Origin: Leucocoprinus leucothites | Lineage: Eukaryota > Basidiomycota > Agaricomycetes > Agaricales > Agaricaceae | NCBI GenBank assembly: GCA_013368445.1 | Contig: JAACJO010000002.1 | Location: 868,001-932,000, forward strand | DNA length: 64,000 nucleotides | Reading direction: 5' to 3' | In this document: positions 24,501 to 35,651 of the stretch, one piece after another | How the letters are laid out: each line of letters begins with the position of its first letter | How positions within the stretch are numbered: position 1 is the stretch's first letter | Position numbers and translations under genes: made by a program | Notes under the pieces: generated by a model | What the model was told of the DNA's origin: nothing | Seen by the model: only the letters and a program-made list of their open reading frames with translations | Database searches by the model: none

Positions 24501-27500
24501 AGTAGGGGTCGGTATCATCTCTGCGAGAGTATTTACCGAGAATGACAGGCCTTCGATTCATCAAGGTGCTCGTCAGCGAACTCACAGGCATGGGCACAAC
24601 GATGATTGGTATGACAATCATGAGGTTGTAGTGGATCGTGACGTCTGGAAAGAGTGCACAGTAGGTGGCAATCAGAACAGGTCATCCTACAGATTTCCAC
24701 ATTGGCTCGGAGATCGATTGTAGCATTTGCAACCTCTCGTTGTAGTGCGTCGACACTAGTATTAGTTGTTTTAAAACGATTCAGGTTGGCCGAAACCCAG
24801 GCCTCGACCTGAGATATTCTGACATTGACGATGTCCAATAGGTAATTGGCAAGCTGCGAGGACCATGTTGCGTCATCCATTCGATGCCTCTCGCCGTAGC
24901 CTTCCCAAGTCTTCTCCAATTCGAAGAGGAGAGTCTCACGCTCCTTACCCTGTACCGAGGACGTAGAAGTGAAAAGTCTGTGACCGTAATCTTTGTGATC
25001 GATCACCGTTCCGTTGTCCATATTCTAGGTTTATCTATTTAACTGAGTCAACCGAGGTAAAATACAGGAAGCATACCTTGAGGGGTTCAAAGTCAGGATG
25101 GATAGTCGTTTTCCCATATTCCATAGCGGTCGGGAGAATCGTCAGCAAAGTCTGAGCGCGATGAGATGCGAGTGATTCTTATGGCAATACATGAGTCGGG
25201 CGAAGAACGGGTAAGCCCAAAACCGAGTATCTCACGAGACATAGCCCCCCAGTCATTTGCCTGTGTTCCTGTCAGTCAGTCATGTTGAGCTCAGCCGACA
25301 AATTGAAGCGCACCTTTAGTTTAGCCATCAAAATCTTGAGCGTGTGCAAAAACTCACCGGCAGAAGGATGAGTTATTGCCTGAGAGTACAGACGACGCTT
25401 GAGAGTAGAAAAGTATGTGTAGAATTTATCCGATTCGATCACCGGCCAGGGTATAATGTCAAGCCTGCCAGCATGCAGCCTTGTGATAAAATTCGCCGTT
25501 TGCTCCTCAGAAACAATTTTCTGTGGATATGTTAGCGAATCTGTAGTAGGGGCTAGTGGAATTTACCTGAAACTTCAGTGAGAACCTGCAATCGGAATGA
25601 GCAAGCCTCAGATATAGAAGAGGGATCACGGTCACATACTCGCGGACGACCTCTCGTTTATCCGACTCCACGACGTCCTGTCAAACCATGATTACTGGAC
25701 CAAAGCCTAAGTTGTATCAACTTACCTTGATGATTATGACAAGGGTGGATTGGAAGAGAGAAGGATTGGCAGCGGGATCGAGGATAACAGATGAGGCTTG
25801 GAAAGACTGGAAGAGGTTTGCAATGTCGCGAGATAAGGCAAAGTTATTTCTGAAGAGCACCTTCACGTCGTTGATGAGACGAATCCTGTTTGAAAATCAG
25901 GAAAGCCTGACATACCAGATTTGACATAGCCGTGTTGAATAAAACAAGGAGTGCGTCTTCCTGTGGAGATCGCTCGATGCTGTGAACACCTTTGGGGAGC
26001 TATGGATTAACAAGAAGGGCGAATAAGTAGAGAACAGACCTTCAAAATCAAGAGCAACTAGTAACGCATCTTCTGTCGGAGTGATCGACATCCAAACACC
26101 CTCTGCAGAAGGAGATACCCCCATTATCAGATTCTGGCGTCCTGCAGGATTTAAGATCAACAACAGACCTGTCGTTCGCATAGCACTTCCTGCGAATGAC
26201 GTGTCAACGAGGTGATTGAGAGCAAAGCTTTTCCCAACGGACTGTTCGCCTAGTGCCCATCAGGTGATATTGTAAATCGGATTCGGTTTGCATGAGCTTA
26301 CCCATCGAAGACACGACACGAACAGGCTGTCATGAAACCACGCTCAGTTATCACCACACAGACAGTGAGAATTGCCGGACGCACCTTATCAGCCATGTAA
26401 GAACTCAGGATGGATTCGTACCAGCCAAAGGATAGGCTGTCCACGATCCTTCCCACTTCAGCCCCAAGCAACGACCTCTCAAACTCTGCGGACGTAACGC
26501 CGTTTTTGAGAGGAACAAACCGATTTTCTCGGGTGACCGCAATCTGAATGGGTATCAGGCACAAGAGATCTGCCAACCACTGGCCAGCGTTGAAACAAGA
26601 AATACCATCGGGCCAAGTCGCGCTTTTCATGTTGCTGAAAAGGCCCTTGAATGTTTGAGTACCGATATGGATTGATTCCAGGCAATCACCTGTCGGTTTC
26701 TTCGTCTGGTCCTCGAAAAGCCTGATCATATCTTTAAAATAGGAGGCAAAAGGGCATCCTGTGTTCTCAGAGATGAAAGAGACCGTCCTGCACCGTCGAG
26801 AGGCCGCACCGTTGATGGTATCACGGCTGATAGCAGGCACGACAGGGAACCGGAACCAGACGTCGGAGAAGCAGTCGATTATACAATTATTCAGGTGATG
26901 GTCTTTTCGCGAGTTATCATGCGACATTCTGGCGCCTTTTTCCCTGAACATAAGTTCAGAAGACTTCTTCGTGATATCTAGGGCAAAAGAACGGCATTGT
27001 CCTTGCTGATGGTCCAAGAACGTCAAGTGAATGCTCCGCCGATTAATGAATGACGTGACAACGAAATGTATACCGAGTGTCGTTTCATTGAGTTCAAGCG
27101 TAATACCCCCTGGTGCACCAAAGCTATCCCAATGGTGTGCGGTAAGGAGTACTTTGTCCCGTAACTGGAAGAGAAAGAGAGCGCAAGCACCGTCCGGGGA
27201 AGAGAGGGAGCACAGAGGCATTTGGGGAAGGGATAACGTGGCAGGTCTACGACAGTATCACCTATGTGTCCCATTGTGGTGCGAAAGAAAACAAATACCT
27301 GAACCGCTGGCTGACAAGTGAAAAAATCCTGGCTTGAGACCCTGAGTCAACTAGAAGCACTTCCTCAGTTCCGGTGACGAAGGTCATATGACACGCGCAA
27401 ACAGCTTCGCCAGTGTACCAGCTGCCGAGTTCGAAGGGGTTTCCCCACGGTTGAAGATGGCTAAAGACCTCGTCAAAGACCATAACGTGGAGGGTGATCT

Positions 27501-30367
27501 GCTTGCCAGTGGCATTTCAGTAAAATATCACCACAAAGGAAGACGTCAAAATGACCTTGGAAGCCGAGCAAAGAACAAGTATCCTCTTATCCTCGTTGTA
27601 GGCAACGAGTATATCCTTTCCAATTTTGCTCTGGTTCAGCTTGCGTTTTGCACCCTGATTGGCAATAGCAGCGTTGATTGCATGAAGTGGCTCAAGGTAG
27701 ATGAGGAAATTATCGCGTTTGTCATCAACAACGAGCAGTAAGCGATCATGACTGAGAAGTTGTGCGTGCCTGGAGAAACGGGAGAGTCAGGACCTCAATC
27801 AATCATATATCATTGGAAAAACATACACAATACAATGCTGGGGAGATAGATGGAATTTCACAGAGTCTTTTTGAACGGTAGAAGGGGAAGGGATGAATGA
27901 GTGGTCAAGTCGAAGGCGGTCCTGCTCTTCCGACGAGATATTCAATTTGTTGATCTGGTACTCTAAGTATTCCGGGGTGACGACTTCATCAACGCCAGTC
28001 ACGATGTATTCTGGGAGAGAGTCAGACGGTGAAGGTTTTAAGTTATGGACAATTATACCCATTTTCTGCCACGAATAACTCGGCGCTCGCATACGGAAAT
28101 TTATCATAGTGAAATTTCGATTTCTGAAGGAAAGCTTAGCATGAAACATGCGGCATAGACCATCTCAGAAGCTCACTTACGATTCCGTCTGAGAAGTCTC
28201 AATCTGCGAGACAAGCAACTGCAGCGAGTCTTTCAAAGCTGAAGCCTTCTTGTTCGCTACAGTCTTGCCGATCTGTATTTGACAGAGGCGATCGCGTGCC
28301 GAAAAGCATTGAGGCATTAGCGAACCAAATGCTTTAGAGATGTGCTTGGCAAAAAAATGATGAGCGTCGCGAAGAGCTGCGCGAGTCGCGGGTTCAATTA
28401 ATGGTTCGTCGCGTAAGTAGTTGGGTATGTCTTTGATGAACTGTACGTCGGAGAGGCCTCTGTGGTGCTCGTTCACCATCGCCTTGATTTTCTTTGCATC
28501 GACTGGCGCGGGGATTGATTGGATTGGACCTGAAGTAAAGGACGGCCAAATCGAAAGCAACGAAGAGAAAATCCCCCCTTTCTCCTGTTTTGGTGTTTCA
28601 ACGGTTTCACTTGGAATGCCCTGCGCAATAACCCTTTTAACCAGATCATCATGTTTTCGATCGGTATCGTCTTTTCTGATGATTTGAACGCAGACAATTC
28701 GCTTCTTCTGCTCCCGAAACTCTTCTGAGTTGATTTTTCCGATGGCTTTCTTAAATTCATGCAAGGCTGGGAGGTGGTGGTGGTGGGTGCGACAAGAGGA
28801 AAGGAAAGAATCGAACCCCTCTGTGCAAATATTACAATCGTGAGCTATTGTGACACATTTCGCCACTGACCTCTGAGTTTTTGTAGCTCTTCGAAAGCGA
28901 TTTTTTCATCTCCGAACAATTCCAAGGCATTTAATGACCTAGAATTAAGATCAGCTCGGGAGTAATCTTCATATGAGTAGACACAGCTTACGGAAACTGT
29001 TCGAGAACCAGAGTGACCAAATAACCATACGCCTCTCTACCGAAGTCTAATTCAGTTTGCTTGTGTAGCTCGCTGTATCCCTTGGTTTCAGACTGCTCTA
29101 GGAGTTCCAGCTCCCCGAGGATGTCTTCTTTTCGCTTGAGCCATCCCTGCCACGCATCGGGATAGATATCCTGCATTCCAGCCTTGGCAAGAGCAACGAG
29201 TTCTGCCTCTTGCAAATCGCAGCGGATCTTGAGACCTGAAGTCGTTCTACTTCACGGGTTAGAACGAGTAGAGACGAAACGACTCCTACACACATAAACT
29301 GTCTTAGCTGGATATCGTTCATGAATCTTTCATTTTGCCGTGTTATGGCAGAAGGTGGTATCAGCCTTGTGGAGAGAAAGCCTTGAGCTACTTCGCCAGA
29401 GATGAGCCTGGGTAGGGGTAAGCTCCTTCTCTGCGTTTCGGGGGGGTCGAGCATAAGCTTCGAAGAGATCTGTATGGTGGAGTATGTTATTGTGATAATA
29501 GCCCAAGTTTTCATAAAACTAACACTAAATCCGGGCCGTGATATGATATCTTCTTCCTGTTCGTTTGTTCTAGCGACCTCGAAGGTAAAAAGTCGATCAT
29601 CGTCCCAAATTCACCTTCTAGATCGCACGTCCCATCATCAGAATGCTCTTGGTAATCCCAGACAAAATTTCTTGTCTGAGCTGGCGACATTAGGCATATA
29701 ATTTGCTCTGAGATTTTTGTGAGATACCTGAGTGCAGCTCAGCAGAGGCGACTTTTGTATAGATGAAATGCGTAACTAACCGCATAAAGGTAACCCGATT
29801 ACGCCTTTGTGTTGTTGATGCATTATCCAGCCAAGTGGAATCCTGCGGCCAATATACAGCATACACGATATCTGAGGGAGAAAAGGGGCGGACTACATAG
29901 ATACCAGATCGGAGGTTGGGAGTATTGCCGTCGTCTAGTGAATGGATGAGCACCGCAGACCTGATAGAGTTGGCGTTATAAGTCTGCGTAACCCGGGTGA
30001 ATGACTACCTTACATATCCTCATTCAGAACACCCAGCGAGGAGAGGAACCTGACTAGATCCCCTTTATCGCCGTAAACACCAACGGGCCTCAGGGAGAGC
30101 TCATCAAGAGCTTTGAAATCGACCTTAGTAAGGCTCGCATAGGCACCGGGCCTGAGGTCGTTCACCAATCTTTGGAGACCTTTCTGCGCAATTAGTATCT
30201 TGTCCACTTTAGGAGACGAAAGATCGTGGTCAGTAAACGACTTCTAAGTAGACGGAAAGTACTGGAGGGGAACTACACATACCTAATCCGCCACTTCCTT
30301 GTTCGCTAATCAGATCGAGGACACGATACATTCCCGGTATTTTCAGGGACAGGTCCAGCAAATCCAT
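21521..30367 (-). CDS. Giant GBP/VLIG-like GTPase with Cys-rich region and VWA domain, copy B
   Basis: Paralogue of copy A with the same parts in the same order. It starts at ATG 30365-30367 with MDLLDLSLKIPGMYRVLDL and ends in LKKTRGALMS with TGA at 21521-21523. P-loop GEQSVGKS lies at about 26,227-26,250, preceded by PVRVVSSM and followed by GVWMSITPTEDALLVALDFEG split across an intron. The GBP-style RD motif is not evident; the equivalent strand reads LVIIIKDV. The Cys/His-rich region (about 22.9-24.7 kb) has blocks such as HLCGQPCMNQDKKGC and CSDCHLLCTLSRRH, recalling VLIG/NFX1-type zinc-binding repeats. The VWA domain (about 21.6-22.4 kb) carries IFVIDRSGSM, GGTNYTAAI and a FLSDGE-type segment, so the metal-ion-dependent adhesion site is complete. 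Compared with copy A, most third codon positions differ while motifs are conserved, indicating an old duplication under purifying selection. It is divergent from RBR copy B. Confidence 0.82.
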
Positions 30368-32247
30368 TTCACAAGGGTCGGTCAGATCCGGCCCTGTGGC
30401 TGGTTGATGTTCACTTCATCCAAAACGACTCCCGCCTTCCCAGCCGATAATAAGATCAATAATCAGACGCAACATGAGGGAGGGAAGAGCGTGAAACTGA
30501 CTGGAAACTCATCTCGTGTGCGCACGTTGTATTGGATATCTGATGCGAAGGGTGAGCGTGTGTCTAGGTCCAGTTGGAACTACGCACCAGAAAATTTGTC
30601 ATTGCTGAACAAATCCGGTGGTGCATAAGGCTCCATCTTGAAAAGAGGCTGGAAAGGTCATGGTCCACTTCAGTGGGTATTTATCTACTCGGGAGATTCG
30701 CCGATAAAAGTCGCCCGGAGATCGATAGAAGTTACATAGCCTGCGACTGCGCACGAGGAAAGTAATGGGATTGGTTCTAGGCACAAAGAATAGTGCCCTT
30801 TTTCATTAGGGATTCAAGCTTCAAACCCTAGATCCACTTACCTTACATGAATTGGGTAAGTTCATGCTCACCGGATAAAGGCCCAGCCCGCCCGCGCAGA
30901 AACAAGTACAACATGTTGATAAGAAGTTACTTTGACGTCGACAGCCGGGCTAACATCTGACACAGTTCGAGCTCAAAGAGGCGTTATCGATGGAACTCAG
31001 AGTGAAGCAAAGCTCATGAAAGGTTAGTAATAGTGCTTGAAATCATAGTTCGAATCGGCGTGTCCGTAGCCAGATAAAGACATCTTCTCTTTGCTTCAGC
31101 AAAAGTTTGGGCCTAAGCGTGTGCCACGGAGAGATGTAATCCTGGTGAACCTGGTGAATCAAGCCCCGGGTCCCTAAATCTGTACTCGCCAGCAATGTCC
31201 AGCGAGTCGTCGTAGAAACAAGGAGGTCTTGAGCAGCGAGTACACCTTCTCGGCCGGAGCAGCGGAAAACCGCCTTTTTGGGAGACCAAACGCGCTTCTC
31301 ATTTAATATCGTAAGATCAAGACAGCGCACAATCTTTGATAGAAGACAGGAAAGCAGTCCAGACTCCAGAAGCTCAAGTGGCGTTCAGATATACTAGACG
31401 GTCATGTCAGACCTCGTTCCTATTTCGAAATCCGCAGTCATCGTCCACCCACCTCGACTCAGGGAAGCCTTGAACGTTTGAGTGTTTGGCTCGGAACCTT
31501 GAATAGACGCGTTAGAGTTTCCAGATGCAGTGTTGGACCAATAAGTAACCCCGAGGATGTAATGATTATGTAGCTTGTTGTTGACGTAAGTTATGCATAT
31601 AGTTCGAAAGCGTTGCGACTCGTAGCCCAAGACGATAGTCTCAAACAATAGCCGCAACAGGAGGAGGCTTAAACTAGGCTCGGACTCTGATTCCCGCTTC
31701 CTGGTTCGCATCACGTGGTTTAGTGTCTCTTGATCAAACAGAGATACCCATGCATTATTCCCAAGTTCTCTCTGCTAGTACTGTATAAGTACTGTATTTT
31801 TAGGGTCACTTCATACCCATCTTTCTACTTTGTCACTGGAAAGAACCACGCCTTCCGTGGAGAACGATTCTTATCTCATGCATCATCACCTTCAACTACA
31901 ATACACTACACAGTGACATTTGTGATTCGACCTGCCAACTCGAGTCTACTTCATCCGAGCATCCGTCTCCGCAGCAAGAACCACTGGGGCGTGTTTAACA
32001 GCACATTCAGATGGAACCATGATAGGCAAGAAATGTAGCACTAGTGTAAAACGGAACCTGTTTAAGCAACGTCAATGCTCTTATCAGCGAACATCTATCA
32101 TCGAAACGTCAAACAAACTCGATCACGGGTTAATGCGCGTTAATATTCGGTAGACAAGCTCTTGCGTTGTATTAGCTTTGTAAATCGCCCGCCTACTCCT
32201 TCCTAACCTTTTCCATCGTCTCTGTTTGAACCACAATAACCCTCATC
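30368..32247. promoter_or_regulatory. Divergent intergenic region between GTPase B and RBR B
   Basis: About 1.9 kb between outward-facing starts. From about 31,256 rightward it matches the unit A spacer; leftward it is unique. The CACGTG box at 31712-31717, 536 bases before the RBR ATG, is conserved with unit A, as is the block near 32,130 containing TTAATGCGCGTTAATATTCG. No supportable gene is present. Co-regulation of the pair is inferred from arrangement and conservation. Confidence 0.55.
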
Positions 32248-34808
32248 ATGAAGGCCAGCTGGAATCAACCCTCGTCTTCCAGCTCTTCTTCGAAAGTGCA
32301 CAAAGTCGAAAAAAGCTTAAGCACTTGGGTCCCAAGTTATTCAACGAACGAGAACATCTCGACGAGCTTGGACGCTCTCGACGTTGATGGAATCTTAGAA
32401 AAGATATGCGATGGAAAGCAAGAAATCGTATCATTGAGGGGCTCAAGCCAATATGGGGACAAGCTGGGGAAGCGAATCAGCGCTTCAACCTGCGGGCTGG
32501 CCGCACTGAATTTTGCACGTATAGCTTTCAGACTCGAGAAAGACGAGAACATGCAGGGTCTTGAACTCTTGAGCGAGCTCTTGTCACGTAAAACTGTTGA
32601 GGTACGTGTCCTTGAATCGTCCAAATCCTCACGAAAGATCTTTCGTCGACTTTCACTCAACCACTCACCCATAGGGAATCACCTCGATTTGTGACTACTG
32701 GAAGAGCGACTCTCATCTTGAAATCGAGGAACTTTTGAAGGTTCCCGTCTTCAGAAACACCTTAGCCCTCCAGACCTGTACATACAGTGAAGCTACAAAG
32801 CAGCGCTTCTACGACCTCTTGCAGTGAGTTTTCTGATAGGCGAGCATCTCATGTTTTCACGATTGGGATCGCACAGAGACATGGAGGATGCTTCATCCGA
32901 TCACTCCGTTATAGCTATAATCACCAGGCCTCCGGAAATTGTTGCGTGCCTGAAGATTCGCATCGCCGACCGAGATGTCTATGTTATTTTCGACTCTCAC
33001 CCTCGTCCGACCCATCCCGACGGCCTTGGATTTATCATTAATTCCAGCATCAAAATGGCTACTGCCTATTTGAGTGACCTTCTGTCATTCGACCAGAACA
33101 TCCTCAAAGATCCTTCGCTACAGTGGCAAGCGCAGCTACTCGGATATTTCTCTGGGCACATCTTGCTACCCTTGGAAGAAGAGCCGTCCACGACTGAGAT
33201 CATTCTCGAGTCGAGTATGGCACTTCTATCCTCCTATGCAGATGTCGCCAGTGAGAAGGCCCGCGTCTCTGAGCTGCGTGAAAAGGTTGAGGAGCTTGAG
33301 AGGCAACATCGCCATATGGAGGAGAGGGCCAAGCACCTCGAACGGCGTCGTCGCGAGGAATATGAACAACACCAGAAAACTATTCGTTCTTATGAGCGAG
33401 AGCGCGAGAAGTCCCAGGGCCGAACTTCCTCTCGGTCTGGTCATTATTTCTTTCACCCACCTTCCATATTCCCCTCTTTGTCATCTTCCTCGCATCAAAC
33501 CCCCCCTCCTATCCAAAATGGCGAAGGTGACTGGCAGGTTGTCGGCCGGCCGCGCAAGGACGACAAGGGAAAGGGACGCATGCAGCCTGCCCCCAGCCAA
33601 GGATCGTCCTTCAACGACCCACAGAACCGGAGCTACGCCTCGATAACTTCAGACACTCGCCGAGGAAGTTCCCCGCCCAGATATGCGGCTTTGTCTGGCC
33701 AGAAGCCCACCATGCCTGGTGGCTTTTTGGATCCAGATGCTGCTGTGTCTGACTTGGATCGTGACATTGCTATCGCAATGGAGCTTCAGCGGGAGTTTGA
33801 GGTGGAGAACCAGCAATTAAGGAATCAAAGAGAGATGCTCCAGAGTATGGTGCCAGTTGCATTTGAGTGTTCAATCTGCTTCGACGAGTACTCACAGGAT
33901 TCGGTCGCTCGAGTTGAGGGATGTGAGCATTCATTCTGTAGGGACTGTCTTCGCGGTCACGCCAAGGCTAAGATATCAGAAAGACGCTTCCCGATATTCT
34001 GTCCACTCTGCACAACCGACAGGAATAAGATAGAGCACGGAGGTAAGATAGGCGCTTGGTTGAATATGATGGATTATTGATAAGAGTATATAGTCGTCGA
34101 TGAGAATGTCATCCAACAAATCGGTATTTCTGAGGAAGACTACAAGATATTCGAAGAGCTTCAGATCACGTCTTTCTGCGTACCGCTCCATTGTCGCGGG
34201 TAAGTGCCGCAATCCCCGGCGAAGACAGCGAGATGAGCGTCTTGCTGATGATGTTTCTCAAGATGTGCCCATACTATGTTTGTTGATCGGCAGGAACTCC
34301 AAGAGACGAAGATCATTTCCTGTCCTTGGCCTGGATGCCAATTTGTATGGTGTAAAGCTTGTCAGCAACAAATTGAAGTTGGAGGACCTCAACATTCCTG
34401 CGACGGATCGTCGGAACTTCGTCATCTCATGCAACAACAGGGCTGGAAGACTTGTCCAGGTTTGTGGACGCCTCTCAATTCGTGGCCTCTGTTGACTTCG
34501 ATTAGGCTGTAGTACGCCCGTGCAAAAATCAGAGGGCTGTAATCATATGACCGTAAGTATTCTAACCCCTGGACTTTGGGCGTTGATACTGACGTTCTTC
34601 TCAAGTGCATCACCCCAGCTTGCAACACGTAAGAGTGACCCTATCTCACTACACTCCTTTCAGACTACTCACGGATCTCGTGATGTTCACATTTAGCCAC
34701 TTCTGTTATATCGACGGTGGAATGATCATAAAGGGTGGTATTCGAAAGGAGATCCAGGATGCGCTGAATGTTCATTATAGCAAGTGCAAGCTCTTTGATT
34801 ATAACTAG
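32248..34808 (+). CDS. RBR-type E3 ubiquitin ligase with N-terminal protease-like domain, copy B
   Basis: A 717-residue protein: join of 32248-32601, 32675-32823, 32877-34042, 34094-34199, 34263-34459, 34506-34552, 34606-34628 and 34697-34808 (2154 nt). Residues about 75-265 look like a papain-fold peptidase: STCGLAALN with Cys82 as candidate nucleophile and VYVIFDSHPRP with Asp207/His209 as candidate partners. Residues about 290-347 are a highly charged coiled coil, followed by a Ser/Pro-rich linker. RING1 begins at Cys499 (CSICFDEY ... CEHSFCRDC ... CPLC). The IBR carries SCPWPGC and VWCKAC. RING2 carries TCPGC and EGCNHMTC with the likely catalytic Cys669 that accepts ubiquitin as a thioester. 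RING2 ends FCYIDGG, so the last zinc-ligand Cys is Asp. The RBR call is firm; the protease call is inference from motifs. Confidence 0.85.
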
Positions 34809-35651
34809 TCGTCGTTGCACTCAGTACATAAATTCTGTCTCACATGGACGTTGTACGAAATAAAAAATCAATCAAAAGCAAGGATTTGCATTGAGGGAAA
34901 CCAGCTGTATAACGACCAAGAGCGTTCTCGAGATTACCTTTGTACCCACAAGGAGCACGAACCCGAGATCGGCCCGACCTCCATCTCCTTTCTTCCCTCC
35001 TTCCAAGTTCCGAGCGTACCTCAGAACACGACAGTTTTATCAATCACCAATGGTTCTTCCCCCAATGTGTAGCTCTGGCCTGTAATGTGCAAGGTTAACT
35101 CCAGTCAACCTCTCCCGGTTCTGATGAGGCCCCTCCTTGCGACTTGACGGTAAGCCAATCATTGAGGGCAGGATGCGCCCACAATCATTGCTCTTTAATC
35201 ATTACGGTATATAGTATATCAGCCCTCGTCTAGCTAATTAAGCTACATGAAGTAGGCAGACAGTAAAAATGAGCCTGAATTTCAATAGCACAGTACCCTG
35301 TTTGTTTTTCTCAGGGAGTCAGGATTTCCGCAAGTTGGACCTAAGGTACAGATTAGTGCGGGTGGAGTAGGGAAACCACTGGAGAGGAAATCACACCGGT
35401 ACGACTTCGGTCTTCCAATAGACTCTGATCAGCCTCCGGAGGCGATGTCATCATGGTGAAAGAGGAATATAAGCAACGAAACTGGAATCAATGTGATGTC
35501 TGATGAATACCAAATTTGGTAACATCGGATTACAGGAAGCGACGCTTACTTAGTGATGCTGCGGACAGACAGATCGGAATGCTGTACTTACATGTTTGCA
35601 AGTTCCTGCCCTCTGCTTTAACCACTCCAGTCCTGTCACTCTTTCGTGCAC
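34809..35651. other. Intergenic between RBR B and the ZZ gene
   Basis: About 840 bases in tandem orientation. Up to about 35,160 it matches the sequence downstream of RBR copy A; the remainder is unique here because it was lost from unit A. It presumably holds the RBR terminator and the ZZ gene promoter. I see no gene or notable motif. Confidence 0.5.

Noticed and set aside
7353..34808. Mobile-element explanation for the duplicated centre
   Set aside because: No reverse transcriptase, transposase, terminal repeats or target-site duplications were seen; the pattern fits segmental duplication and later deletion.
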